Shown here piece by piece: positions 44,414-52,716 of a stretch of DNA of 64,000 nucleotides. The notes beneath the pieces were generated by a model, which was not told the origin of the DNA, did no database searches, and saw only the letters and a list, made by a program, of their open reading frames with translations. Within the stretch, counting starts at the first letter, position 1. Every line of letters starts with the position of its first letter. The translations under genes were made by a program, and so were the position numbers. Location: contig NZ_CP034142.1 of NCBI RefSeq assembly GCF_003994855.1, forward strand, positions 744,001 to 808,000, in the 5' to 3' direction. The stretch comes from Marinobacter sp. NP-4(2019). GTDB lineage: Bacteria > Pseudomonadota > Gammaproteobacteria > Pseudomonadales > Oleiphilaceae.

Positions 44414-45052
44414 TCAGACTCCGTAACGACTCCGATATTGTGCAACGTTACTGGCGTGTTCGGCAAAGTCGGGCCGGGTGCTCAGGTAATCGAGAATCTG
44501 GTCCAGTTGAATGATGCTGGCTACTGGCAAGCCATAATCCTGTTCCACCTCCTGAATGGCGGACAGCTCGCCGGTGCCGCGTTCCTGCCGGTCGAGGGCA
44601 ATCAGCACGCCGGCGGGCTCGGCGCCAGCCGCACGGATCAGGTCAATGGATTCGCGGATGGCGGTGCCGGCGGTAATGACGTCATCGACAATCAGCACCT
44701 TGCCCTCAAGTGGGGCGCCGACGATGTTGCCGCCCTCTCCGTGATCCTTCTTTTCCTTGCGGTTGAAGGCGAACGGTTTGTTCTGGCCTTCAGAGGCCAG
44801 TGCCATGGCCGTTACAGTGGCCAACGGTATGCCCTTATAGGCAGGACCGAAAATGATGTCATAATCCAGGCCGCTGCGCTGCAGGGCTGCGGCATAGGCC
44901 TTGCTTAGTTCGAGCAGGTCCTCACCGGTGTTAAACAGGCCGGCATTGAAGAAGTACGGGCTGGTACGGCCGGACTTGAGCTGAAACTCGCCAAAACGCA
45001 GAACGTTACGGCGAATGGCAAATTCAATGAAATGTTGCTGATAGTCGTGCAT
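44414..45052 (-). CDS. pyrE: orotate phosphoribosyltransferase
   Basis: The 212-aa protein has the PRPP motif GKVLIVDDVITAGTAIRES, the start MHDYQQHFIEFAIRRNVLRF and KSGRTSPYFFNAGLF, typical of PyrE. It joins orotate to PRPP in UMP synthesis. It diverges from the crc-like gene (81 bp), the same arrangement as pyrE-crc in Pseudomonas. Confidence 0.97.
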   Translation of the reverse strand: MHDYQQHFIEFAIRRNVLRFGEFQLKSGRTSPYFFNAGLFNTGEDLLELSKAYAAALQRSGLDYDIIFGPAYKGIPLATVTAMALASEGQNKPFAFNRKEKKDHGEGGNIVGAPLEGKVLIVDDVITAGTAIRESIDLIRAAGAEPAGVLIALDRQERGTGELSAIQEVEQDYGLPVASIIQLDQILDYLSTRPDFAEHASNVAQYRSRYGV

Positions 45053-45133
45053 GACAAGGCTTCTGGCGGGTGTGGATCTTTAATTAAAGCGTAAAACCGG
45101 TATCATACACACAAACCGAATCAGGGAACACGT

Positions 45134-45940
45134 ATGCGGGTAGTATCAATCAGCGTCAATGGCCTGGCCCAGGCTGTTGAAAAAGGTTTCTTCGAGTGGC
45201 TGGCCGAGCAGGACGCTGACGTGGTGTGCGTTCAGGATCACCGCATGCGGGCCTATGAGGTCGAGGACTTCAACCTGATACCGGAAGGTTATGAGGCCTA
45301 CTTCATTGATGGCGAGAACAACGAGGATGGCGGCGTTGGCATCTACACCCGTCATTTCCCGAAGGCCATCATGTACGGATTCGCCAATGAACAGGCAGAC
45401 CGTGAAGGGCGCTTTATTCAGGCCGATTTCGACAAGGTGTCGGTGGCCTGTGTCCTTGCTCCCTGTGCTCTGGGCCGGGAAGATGAGCTGATTGGTGACG
45501 ATGACCTGACCGTGCTGGACCACAAGGACGACTTCATGGACGCCTTTGGTCTGCATATGCAGAAGACGTTGCGTAAGCGTCGCCAGTTCATTTTCTGCGC
45601 CAACCTGCAGACGGCCCACCACGTGACGGACGCGAGCCCTCTTTATCACAAGCTGGATGTGTCCGGTTTCATGCCCCACGAGCGGGCGTGGCTGGACCGC
45701 CTGTTTGATGAGATGGGCTGTATCGATGCGTTCCGCGAGATCAACAAGCAGAGCAATCAGTACACCTGGTGGCCGGAGCAGATCGAAGGCTCGCGCAAAA
45801 ATGCGGGTATCCGGGTGGACTACCAGTTGATGACGCCGGGTATTCGCAAGACCATTCAGGATGGCTGGATAGACACCGGCACCCGCTTTTCCGATCACGC
45901 ACCGGTGATCATGGACTACGATATCGAAATCGGTTTTTGA
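45134..45940 (+). CDS. crc: Crc-like protein (ExoIII fold with degenerate active site)
   Basis: The 268-aa protein has the exonuclease III fold but lacks key catalytic residues by eye: Asn7 is Ser7, the metal Glu is Asp35 (VQDHR), Tyr109 is Leu108, and the Asp151/Asn153 pair is Asn157/Gln159 (FCANLQTAHH). Asp229 and SDHAP remain. The segments RFIQADFDKVSVA, KRRQFIFCANLQTAHH and RVDYQLMTPGIRK match Pseudomonas Crc, which works with Hfq as a translational repressor in catabolite control. The pyrE-crc-rph context is the Pseudomonas one. A slow or partial nuclease is the main alternative. Confidence 0.78.
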   Translation: MRVVSISVNGLAQAVEKGFFEWLAEQDADVVCVQDHRMRAYEVEDFNLIPEGYEAYFIDGENNEDGGVGIYTRHFPKAIMYGFANEQADREGRFIQADFDKVSVACVLAPCALGREDELIGDDDLTVLDHKDDFMDAFGLHMQKTLRKRRQFIFCANLQTAHHVTDASPLYHKLDVSGFMPHERAWLDRLFDEMGCIDAFREINKQSNQYTWWPEQIEGSRKNAGIRVDYQLMTPGIRKTIQDGWIDTGTRFSDHAPVIMDYDIEIGF

Positions 45941-46068
45941 GTCTGGGGGGAAGCGTCGGCGTTGGGCCTTCTGCCCAGACACGCTGCAAGTACATCCCTG
46001 TACGCTTGTTTCCGGCCATCCATGGCCTCCAACAGTCTGGGCAGAAGGCCCAACGCCGACGCCCAGAC
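45941..46068. repeat. palindromic element, copy B (conserved core, variable arms)
   Basis: The perfect 28-bp arms 45953-45980 and 46035-46062 extend outward by a further 7 bp (45941-45947 with 46062-46068) past a small bulge. The 54-nt core (45981-46034) holds hairpin 1 GTACA-TCCC-TGTAC (45990-46003) and hairpin 2 GGCCA-TCCA-TGGCC (46014-46027). The outer arm begins on the base after the crc stop. It lies between convergent crc and rph; there is no T run. Confidence 0.85.
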
Positions 46069-46082
46069 CTTGGGGGGCGTAG

Positions 46083-46111
46083 GTCGGATTAGGCGAAAAC
46101 CGTAATCCGAC
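46083..46111. repeat. dispersed REP-like hairpin (GTCGGATTA type)
   Basis: GTCGGATTA (46083-46091) and TAATCCGAC (46103-46111) form a perfect 9-bp stem around a GC-rich 11-nt loop, preceded by GTAG. I recall this GTAGGTCGGATTA...TAATCCGAC unit as a common intergenic repeat in many proteobacteria. It stands next to palindromic copy B before the rph stop. Confidence 0.65.
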
Positions 46112-46129
46112 ACCCACGAGTCCCGGAAA

Positions 46130-46846
46130 TTACCCCTCCAGAGCCGCCTTCTGAATCTCGAACAGCTGATCGATGCCCTGCTTCGCCAGCACCAGCATGC
46201 TGTCCAGCTCTTCCTGAACAAACGGCGCACCTTCCGCGGTTCCCTGAATCTCGATAAAGCCACCCTGATCGGTCATGATGACGTTCATGTCGGTTTCGGC
46301 TTCGGAATCTTCCGGGTAGTCGAGGTCGACCACCGGTGTGCCTTTGTAAACGCCAACGGAGAGGGCCGCTACCATCTGCTTCAGCGGTGATTCCTTCAGA
46401 CGCTTCTCGGCAACCAGGTAGTTCAGTGCATCGACCAGGGCCACACAGCCGCCGGTGATGGCAGCGGTGCGGGTGCCGCCGTCGGCCTGGATGACGTCGC
46501 AGTCAACGGTGATGGTGTGCTCGCCCAGGGCGCTGAGGTCGACTGCCGCGCGCAGGGAGCGGCCGATCAGGCGCTGGATTTCGACGGTGCGACCGCCCTG
46601 TTTGCCGCGGGCGGCTTCGCGGCCCATGCGGCTGCCGGTGGAGCGGGGCAGCATGCCGTATTCGGCGGTGATCCAGCCCTTGCCTTCGCCGCGCAGGAAC
46701 GGCGGCACCTTGTTTTCGACAGACGCGGTGCAGATCACCTTGGTGTCGCCGAACTCGATCAGTACGGAGCCTTCGGCGTGACGGGTGTAGTTGCGGGTGA
46801 TTCGGATGTCTCTCGGTTGTTCCGGAGTTCTTCCGCTTGGTCGCAT
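46130..46846 (-). CDS. rph: ribonuclease PH
   Basis: The 238-aa protein matches RNase PH along its whole length: RPSGRTPEQPRDIRITRNYT, GEGKGWITAEYGMLPRST, the phosphate-binding QRLIGRSLRAAVDL, and DCDVIQADGGTRTAAITGG. It trims the 3' ends of tRNA by phosphorolysis. Length is normal, so no E. coli K-12-style frameshift. It is convergent with crc. Confidence 0.97.
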   Translation of the reverse strand: MRPSGRTPEQPRDIRITRNYTRHAEGSVLIEFGDTKVICTASVENKVPPFLRGEGKGWITAEYGMLPRSTGSRMGREAARGKQGGRTVEIQRLIGRSLRAAVDLSALGEHTITVDCDVIQADGGTRTAAITGGCVALVDALNYLVAEKRLKESPLKQMVAALSVGVYKGTPVVDLDYPEDSEAETDMNVIMTDQGGFIEIQGTAEGAPFVQEELDSMLVLAKQGIDQLFEIQKAALEG

Positions 46847-47037
46847 AGTGTTTCCTGATATTGGTAGTGGATGTCCGGGCGTGATGCCCGGTTGTTAGGG
46901 ATATGGAAGACTGCGGAGTATAACACGGGGAATTCCCGGTCTCTGCTGTGGAAGGTCACGGTTTCGGCCGGGTTCGCCGTTTTGCGCGGTGGCCTGCTAA
47001 ACTTGGACGATTGCATTTGATGACAAGCGGAGCCGCC

Positions 47038-47904
47038 ATGATAAGAAGTATGACTGCCTTTGCCCGACAGGATGCCCAGGGAGAGTGGGGAACACTGACG
47101 TGTGAGATTCGTACAGTGAACCATCGATACCTGGAGCCTTCCTTTCGGTTGCCTGAGGCGCTCCGCGAGCTGGAGAACGCGTTCCGTGAACAATTACGCC
47201 AGCAGCTCAAGCGTGGAAAGGTGGATGTGTCCATGCGCCTGCAAACGGCGGAGAGCGCGGGCCAGGGGTTTGAGGTCTGTGAGGAGATGGCTCATGCGGT
47301 GAATGAGGCTGCCAATCACATCAATCGGATGCTGGATAACCCTGCGCACATTAATGCGCTGGATATCCTGCGTTGGCCGGGGGTGTTGTCGGTCAAAGAG
47401 CTGGACTATGGTCCGGCGAGGGAAGCCGCCGGCGAGTTGTTTGAGCGAACGGTTGCAGAGCTGGTGACGGTTCGTGAACGTGAAGGTGAGCGTTTGCGGC
47501 CGTTGTTCGAGGATCGTCTGAAGACCATGGGCGAATTCGTCAGCGAGGTGCGAAGCCTGATGCCGGAGCTGCTGAAGTCGCAGGAGAGAAATCTGAAGGA
47601 GCGTTTCGAGAAGGCGAGGGTGGAGCTGGATCCGGAGCGCATCGCCCAGGAAATGGTGATGCTGGCCCAGAAAAGCGATGTGGCAGAGGAGTTGGACCGC
47701 CTGGAGGCGCATGTCACTGAGGTGTCGGAAACCCTGCAGTCGGATGATGCCATCGGTCGTCGCCTGGATTTTCTGATGCAGGAACTGAATCGCGAAGCCA
47801 ATACCCTGAGCAGCAAAAGCATCGACGCACGGGTGACCCGCGTGGCGGTGGATCTCAAGGTGCTGATCGAGCAAATGCGGGAACAGGTGCAGAACCTGGA
47901 GTAA
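47038..47904 (+). CDS. yicC: YicC family endoribonuclease
   Basis: The ATG at 47038 gives MIRSMTAFARQDAQGEWGTL (in part), the standard start, and 288 aa. The C-terminal DUF1732 domain carries EVSETLQSDDAIGRRLDFLMQ (in part) and LSSKSIDARVTRVAVDLKVLIEQMREQ (in part). YicC proteins are RNA endonucleases tied to small-RNA decay. It precedes gmk, the conserved yicC-gmk-rpoZ-spoT order. Confidence 0.95.
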   Translation: MIRSMTAFARQDAQGEWGTLTCEIRTVNHRYLEPSFRLPEALRELENAFREQLRQQLKRGKVDVSMRLQTAESAGQGFEVCEEMAHAVNEAANHINRMLDNPAHINALDILRWPGVLSVKELDYGPAREAAGELFERTVAELVTVREREGERLRPLFEDRLKTMGEFVSEVRSLMPELLKSQERNLKERFEKARVELDPERIAQEMVMLAQKSDVAEELDRLEAHVTEVSETLQSDDAIGRRLDFLMQELNREANTLSSKSIDARVTRVAVDLKVLIEQMREQVQNLE

Positions 47905-48009
47905 GGAATTCCCGCATCGTGTATAATTTCGCCCCTTGTTAATCACAGCGGCAGGTTGTGGCTGCTGGGATGTCGCGGAATTCAGTCAGGATCCGGAGTG
48001 TTGTGCACC

Positions 48010-48642
48010 ATGAGTCAGGTAGTTGAGCAAGGTACCCTTTATGTGATTTCGGCCCCTTCCGGAGCCGGGAAAACCAGCCTTGTGGCGGAAATGCTGCGCA
48101 ATGATGAAAAACTTGGGGTTTCGATTTCCCACACCACCCGCCCGATGCGTGAGGGTGAGCAGAACGGAGTGAACTACCATTTCGTCAGCCGTGACGAGTT
48201 TGAAGCGATGATTGGTCGTGGCGATTTTCTCGAACATGCCGATGTGTTCGGTAACTATTACGGCACTTCCCAGGTCTGGGTGCGTGAAACGCTGGCGCAG
48301 GGCCGGGACGTGATTCTGGAAATCGACTGGCAGGGCGCCGAACAGGTGCGGAGGCTTATTCCGGAGTGCGTTGGCATTTTCATTGTGCCGCCATCCCCGG
48401 ATGTACTGCGCGAACGATTGACCGGGCGCGGTACGGACGCGCCGGAGGTGGTTGAGCGCAGGTTGCAGGAGGCCGCTGAAGAATGCAGCCACGCCGTCGA
48501 ATTCGATTACCTGGTGGTGAACGACGATTTTGACGTTGCCCTTCAGGATCTGCTGGCGATTGTCCGTGGCCAGCGCCTGCGGATGGCGGCCCAGCAGGTT
48601 CGCCATCGGGACCTGCTGGCGCGGTTGTCGGCCAGGGACTGA
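48010..48642 (+). CDS. gmk: guanylate kinase
   Basis: The ATG at 48010 gives 210 aa with P loop SAPSGAGKTSLVAEML, the GMP-binding HTTRPMREGEQNGVNYHFV (in part) and EIDWQGAEQVRR. It makes GDP from GMP and ATP. The frame is open upstream, but the start fits the family. Confidence 0.97.
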   Translation: MSQVVEQGTLYVISAPSGAGKTSLVAEMLRNDEKLGVSISHTTRPMREGEQNGVNYHFVSRDEFEAMIGRGDFLEHADVFGNYYGTSQVWVRETLAQGRDVILEIDWQGAEQVRRLIPECVGIFIVPPSPDVLRERLTGRGTDAPEVVERRLQEAAEECSHAVEFDYLVVNDDFDVALQDLLAIVRGQRLRMAAQQVRHRDLLARLSARD

Positions 48643-48733
48643 CGGCACGTTTCCACTGTATACAAATTGAGCCGGCCGCAGTAAACTATGCGGTCTGCTG
48701 AAATGCTAATTTTTTTACTTTGTCGGGGAAGTT

Positions 48734-48946
48734 ATGGCACGAGTTACCGTTGAAGATTGTCTGGAAAACGTTGATAACCGTTTTCAGCTGGTTATGCTGG
48801 CTACCAAGCGCGCCCGCCAGATTGCCACCAAGGGCTTTGAGCCGATGGTAGCGGAAGAGAATGACAAGCCTACCGTCATTGCCCTGCGCGAAATTGCCGA
48901 AGGCAAGGTGACTCGCAGTCTTCTGACGGAAGAAGATCCCGAGTAA
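48734..48946 (+). CDS. rpoZ: RNA polymerase omega subunit
   Basis: The 70-aa protein starts MARVTVEDCLENVDNRFQLV and contains ATKRARQIATKGFEP and KPTVIALREIAEGKVT, the omega signature. It is about 20 aa shorter than E. coli omega at the C-terminus, which is common. It helps assemble RNA polymerase and forms a ppGpp site, fitting its place before spoT. Confidence 0.97.
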   Translation: MARVTVEDCLENVDNRFQLVMLATKRARQIATKGFEPMVAEENDKPTVIALREIAEGKVTRSLLTEEDPE

Positions 48947-49053
48947 GTCTCGGGGCCGGGAGAAATTCCTGGCAACCCGCCTTAAGCATTGAAATCTGTC
49001 CCTGCAGTTTTATAGTGTATCTATAAGGCATGACTGGCAGGACAGTGGAAGGA

Positions 49054-49080
49054 CCCGGATGCTTGCATTCGGGTTTTTTT
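49054..49080 (+). terminator. Rho-independent terminator between rpoZ and spoT
   Basis: CCCGGATGC pairs with GCATTCGGG across a TT loop (one wobble), followed by seven T (49074-49080). It ends transcripts from gmk/rpoZ. spoT would need read-through or its own promoter in the 33 bp that follow. Confidence 0.9.
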
Positions 49081-49113
49081 GTCCCTGATTTTTGATCTGT
49101 AAGTGGAGGCGCG

Positions 49114-51246
49114 GTGTCGGCAGAGGCAACGGTTGAAGGGCTGGCGAAAGAGCTCAGCTCCTATCTGGATACTAATCGCATCAATCAGGTGCGACGGGCC
49201 TACTATTATGCCGAACAAGCCCACGAAGGCCAGATGCGCCGCAGTGGCGACCGTTACATCACTCATCCTCTTGCGGTTGCCCATATTCTTGCCGACCTGA
49301 AGCTGGATCATCAGAGCCTGATGGCGGCCATGCTTCACGACGTCATAGAAGACACCGGTATCCCCAAGGACGCCCTGTCGGACCAGTTTGGCGAGGATGT
49401 GGCTGAGCTGGTGGACGGGGTTAGCAAACTGACCCAGATCGAATTCCGTTCCCGTGCCGAGGCTCAGGCCGAAAACTTCCAGAAGATGACGCTGGCCATG
49501 GCCCGGGATATCCGCGTCATTCTGGTGAAGCTGGCGGACCGCCTGCACAACATGCGCACCCTCGGTCCCATGCCTTATGAAAAGCGCCTGCGCATTGCCA
49601 CCGAAACCCTCGATATCTATGCCCCTATTGCCAATCGCCTGGGTATGCACTCAATCTGCACCGAGTTGGAGGACCTGGGGTTCTCATCCTTGTATCCGAT
49701 GCGTTCGCGGTACATTTCCAAGGCGGTGGAAAAACTCAGGGGCAGCCACCGGGAAATCATTGACGAAATTCGTGGCAAACTGCAGGAAAAGCTGGAAGAG
49801 CGAGGGTTGCCGGGCCGCATCCTGGGGCGTGAGAAACACCTGAACAGCATCTACAACAAGATGAAGTTCAAGCAGAAGTCGTTCCACGAGATCATGGACG
49901 TATACGCCTTCCGCATCATTACGGATACTGAGGACGACTGCTACCGCATTCTCGGTGCCGTTCACAGCCTGTACAAGCCACTGCCGGGACGCTTCAAGGA
50001 TTACATCGCGATGCCCAAGGCCAATGGCTACCAGTCCCTGCATACCACGCTGTTCGGCATGCATGTGAATATCGAGATCCAGATCCGTACCGAGGAAATG
50101 GAGCACATTGCCAACAATGGCATCGCCGCCCATTGGATGTACAAGAACGAACCCACCAGCGTGACCAGTGTGAATCAGTCCAGGGTTGATCGCTGGGTGC
50201 AGGGCCTGATGGAAATGCGGGAGCGGGCGGACGACTCCCTGGAATTCATTGAGCACGTCAAGGTTGATCTGTTCCCGGATGAAATCTATGTGTTCACGCC
50301 CAAGGGCAAGATCATGGAGTTGCCCAGCGGCGCGACACCGGTGGATTTCGCATACGCCATCCACACTGATATTGGTAACGCCACGGTCGCTTGTCGTATA
50401 AACCGCAACCTGGGCTCACTGAGCCAGCCGTTGCAGAGTGGTCAGACCGTGGAAATCATTACTGCCCCCGGGGCACGCCCGAACCCGGCATGGTTGAGTT
50501 TTGTGGTCACTGGTAAGGCCCGCAGCAGCATCCGCCACGTGCTGAAGCACCAGAAACGGGCGGAGTCCCTGGAGCTTGGCAAGGCACTGTTGAAGAAATC
50601 CCTCAAGGGTTTTGGTACCAGTCTGTCCAAAATCAGTGACAGTCAGATCGACGCGGTGGTCAAGCATAATCAGGTCAATAGCATGGATGACCTGGTTAGT
50701 GAAATTGGCCTGGGCAATCGTATGGCCTACCTGGTGGCCCGGCAGCTGGTCAGTGGCGAGGCGGAGACCGCCGATACCGGAGCTGAAACCCAGTCCCGGG
50801 GTAGCCCGGTGACGATTCGCGGTACCGAGGGCCTGCTGGTTCGTTTTGCCAGCTGCTGCAAGCCGATTCCCGGAGATCCGGTGGTCGGGATTATGGACTC
50901 GGGCAAGGGCATGATGATTCATTCTGACACCTGCTCCCGTTTGCCCGAGGACGACGAGGGCCGGGCGCAACTGACCCATCTGAAATGGGCCAAGGATATT
51001 ACTGACGAGTTTTCCGTTGAGTTGCGGGTGGAGCTGGAGCGCCAGCGTGGTGTGATTGCCGAGGTGGCCAATGCTGTCGCCATGGCTGACGGCAACATCG
51101 AGCGAATCAACGTGGAAGAACAGAATGCACGACTGGGCGTTGTCAGTCTGGTGGTGCATGTCAACGGGCGTCGCCACCTGGCGAGAGTCATGCGGCGGAT
51201 TCGTAATATTCGCGCCGTGACCCATATCAATCGGGTCCGTCACTGA
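49114..51246 (+). CDS. spoT: bifunctional (p)ppGpp synthetase/hydrolase SpoT
   Basis: The gene starts with GTG after GTGGAGG. The 710-aa protein has the HD hydrolase domain (MLHDVIEDTG intact), the synthetase domain (AMPKANGYQSLHTT), a TGS domain (about 385-450), a helical region and a C-terminal ACT domain. The intact HD motif makes it SpoT-type rather than RelA. It balances (p)ppGpp in starvation. Confidence 0.96.
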   Translation: MSAEATVEGLAKELSSYLDTNRINQVRRAYYYAEQAHEGQMRRSGDRYITHPLAVAHILADLKLDHQSLMAAMLHDVIEDTGIPKDALSDQFGEDVAELVDGVSKLTQIEFRSRAEAQAENFQKMTLAMARDIRVILVKLADRLHNMRTLGPMPYEKRLRIATETLDIYAPIANRLGMHSICTELEDLGFSSLYPMRSRYISKAVEKLRGSHREIIDEIRGKLQEKLEERGLPGRILGREKHLNSIYNKMKFKQKSFHEIMDVYAFRIITDTEDDCYRILGAVHSLYKPLPGRFKDYIAMPKANGYQSLHTTLFGMHVNIEIQIRTEEMEHIANNGIAAHWMYKNEPTSVTSVNQSRVDRWVQGLMEMRERADDSLEFIEHVKVDLFPDEIYVFTPKGKIMELPSGATPVDFAYAIHTDIGNATVACRINRNLGSLSQPLQSGQTVEIITAPGARPNPAWLSFVVTGKARSSIRHVLKHQKRAESLELGKALLKKSLKGFGTSLSKISDSQIDAVVKHNQVNSMDDLVSEIGLGNRMAYLVARQLVSGEAETADTGAETQSRGSPVTIRGTEGLLVRFASCCKPIPGDPVVGIMDSGKGMMIHSDTCSRLPEDDEGRAQLTHLKWAKDITDEFSVELRVELERQRGVIAEVANAVAMADGNIERINVEEQNARLGVVSLVVHVNGRRHLARVMRRIRNIRAVTHINRVRH

Positions 51247-51331
51247 CCCGGAATGCCGACCAACGGCTGGTTGACAGGGTGCGCTTCGAAGGGCGACGAT
51301 TGGCGTTTTGGAAGAGAGGAACCCCAAGGTC

Positions 51332-51718
51332 ATGACCAATAAATCAGTTATCCAGACCGAGAATGCACCCCAGGCAATCGGTACCTATTCCCAGGCGGTA
51401 AAGGCCGGCGATACTGTGTACCTGTCGGGCCAGATTCCTCTGGTTCCGGAAACCATGGAAGTGGTTGCCGGTGATTTCGCCGCCAAGACCCGTCAGGTGT
51501 TCGAGAACCTGAAAGCGGTCTGCGAAGCCAGTGGCGGTGAGCTGAAAGACATCGTCAAACTCAACATTTACATGACGGACCTGGCCAACTTCGCCACGGT
51601 CAACGAAATCATGGCGACATACTTTCAGGAGCCATACCCGGCTCGTGCTGCTGTCGGTGTTGCGGCGCTTCCAAAGGGCGTGCCCATCGAGATGGAAGCG
51701 GTGATGGTTCTGAGCTGA
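51332..51718 (+). CDS. ridA: enamine/imine deaminase RidA
   Basis: The ATG at 51332 gives 128 aa with NAPQAIGTYSQAVKAGDTVY (in part), GQIPLVPETM, and the active-site segment PYPARAAVGVAALPKGVPIE, whose Arg binds the carboxylate. RidA hydrolyses reactive enamines formed by PLP enzymes. It follows spoT, as in Pseudomonas and enterics. Confidence 0.96.
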   Translation: MTNKSVIQTENAPQAIGTYSQAVKAGDTVYLSGQIPLVPETMEVVAGDFAAKTRQVFENLKAVCEASGGELKDIVKLNIYMTDLANFATVNEIMATYFQEPYPARAAVGVAALPKGVPIEMEAVMVLS

Positions 51719-51745
51719 TGGCCTGCAGCCATCGGCGTTAAGAAG

Positions 51746-51771
51746 GCGGCCACTTCCTGGCCGCTTTTTTT
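51746..51771 (+). terminator. Rho-independent terminator after ridA
   Basis: GCGGCCA (51746-51752) pairs with TGGCCGC (51758-51764), followed by seven T (51765-51771). The T run overlaps by two bases the stop of the convergent epimerase gene. Confidence 0.92.
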
Positions 51772-52639
51772 ATGGGCGCTCGACAATCATTTCCCGATAG
51801 CCTGCCCGGAAATCCGGGTAGAGAAAGTGGTAACCGCTGTCCAGCAACCGCTGGTTACTGCATCGCTTGCTGCCGGCCCGGCCGCCTGTTCGGGCATCGG
51901 CTTTCGGAGTGGCGCACGGCAGTTGCGCCTGCACCCAATAGACCACCTCATCCAGCCTGACCGGTTCACAATCACTGGCGATATAGCAGTCATCGATGGT
52001 TTCTCCAGCGAGTGACTTGCGGAGCAGGTGTGCGACGACCGATGCGGCGTCGGCTTCGTGAATGCGGTTACTGAACGGGCCGGGACTGACCGGATCCATG
52101 TTGCCGGCAACCACGGCGTCCAGGAAGCGTCGGCGCGAGGGGCCGTAGATCCCGCTGAAACGAACGATGGTGGTGGGCAAACCGCTGTTCAAGGCCGTCT
52201 GTTCACCCGCCAGAATGGCCTGACCGCTAAAGCGCGACGGTTCTGTCGGGCTCGATTCATTAACCCAGCTATCATCATCCTGAGCGTAGACACTGGTGCT
52301 GCTGATAAAGATCAGGCGCTGGAGTGTCTGCCCTGCCAGTGAACCCAGAAGGTTGTTCAGGCCGTTCACATAGGCATCCTGATAGCCCTGCTCATCATAG
52401 CTGGAGGGCGTCAGGCAATAGATCACGGCATCAAGCCGGTCGGGTATAACGGCATGAAGCTGGTCCGTCTGCATCAGATCGGCGCCCAGCGGATGTATGC
52501 CGGCGGGTATCCGCTCCGGGGTGCGCCTGAGTCCGAACACCTCGGCCTGGTCGGCCAGTAACGAGGCGATGTTGCCGCCCAGTTTGCCGCAGCCGGCGAC
52601 AAGAATTCGTGGCAGTTTATTGCTTTCAGTGATTGCCAT
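51770..52639 (-). CDS. NAD(P)-dependent epimerase/dehydratase-like SDR (YeeZ-like)
   Basis: I use the ATG at 52639; a TTG at 52651 would leave only 1 nt after the AAGGA site. The 289-aa protein has a Rossmann start ILVAGCGKLGGNIASLLADQ, a RLIFISSTSVYAQDDDSWVNE (in part) with the SDR serine and tyrosine region, and VRFSGIYGPSRRRF. This is the YeeZ/YbjT-like extended SDR group. Substrate unknown. It is divergent from oxyR with 77 bp between starts. Confidence 0.88.
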   Translation of the reverse strand: MAITESNKLPRILVAGCGKLGGNIASLLADQAEVFGLRRTPERIPAGIHPLGADLMQTDQLHAVIPDRLDAVIYCLTPSSYDEQGYQDAYVNGLNNLLGSLAGQTLQRLIFISSTSVYAQDDDSWVNESSPTEPSRFSGQAILAGEQTALNSGLPTTIVRFSGIYGPSRRRFLDAVVAGNMDPVSPGPFSNRIHEADAASVVAHLLRKSLAGETIDDCYIASDCEPVRLDEVVYWVQAQLPCATPKADARTGGRAGSKRCSNQRLLDSGYHFLYPDFRAGYREMIVERP

Positions 52640-52716
52640 AGACAATTTCAATCCTTATGCTTTGGCGTATCAACCAAGGGACATTCAAACATACAGAACT
52701 CTGACCGGAGCTCACC

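Noticed and set aside
45941..46068. Palindrome copy B as an integron attC site
   Set aside because: attC sites have conserved ends and a variable middle; here the middle is conserved and the arms vary. No integrase or cassette array is present.
46759..47193. 144-codon minus-strand frame across the rph-yicC gap
   Set aside because: It overlaps the starts of both real genes in other frames and has no family features.
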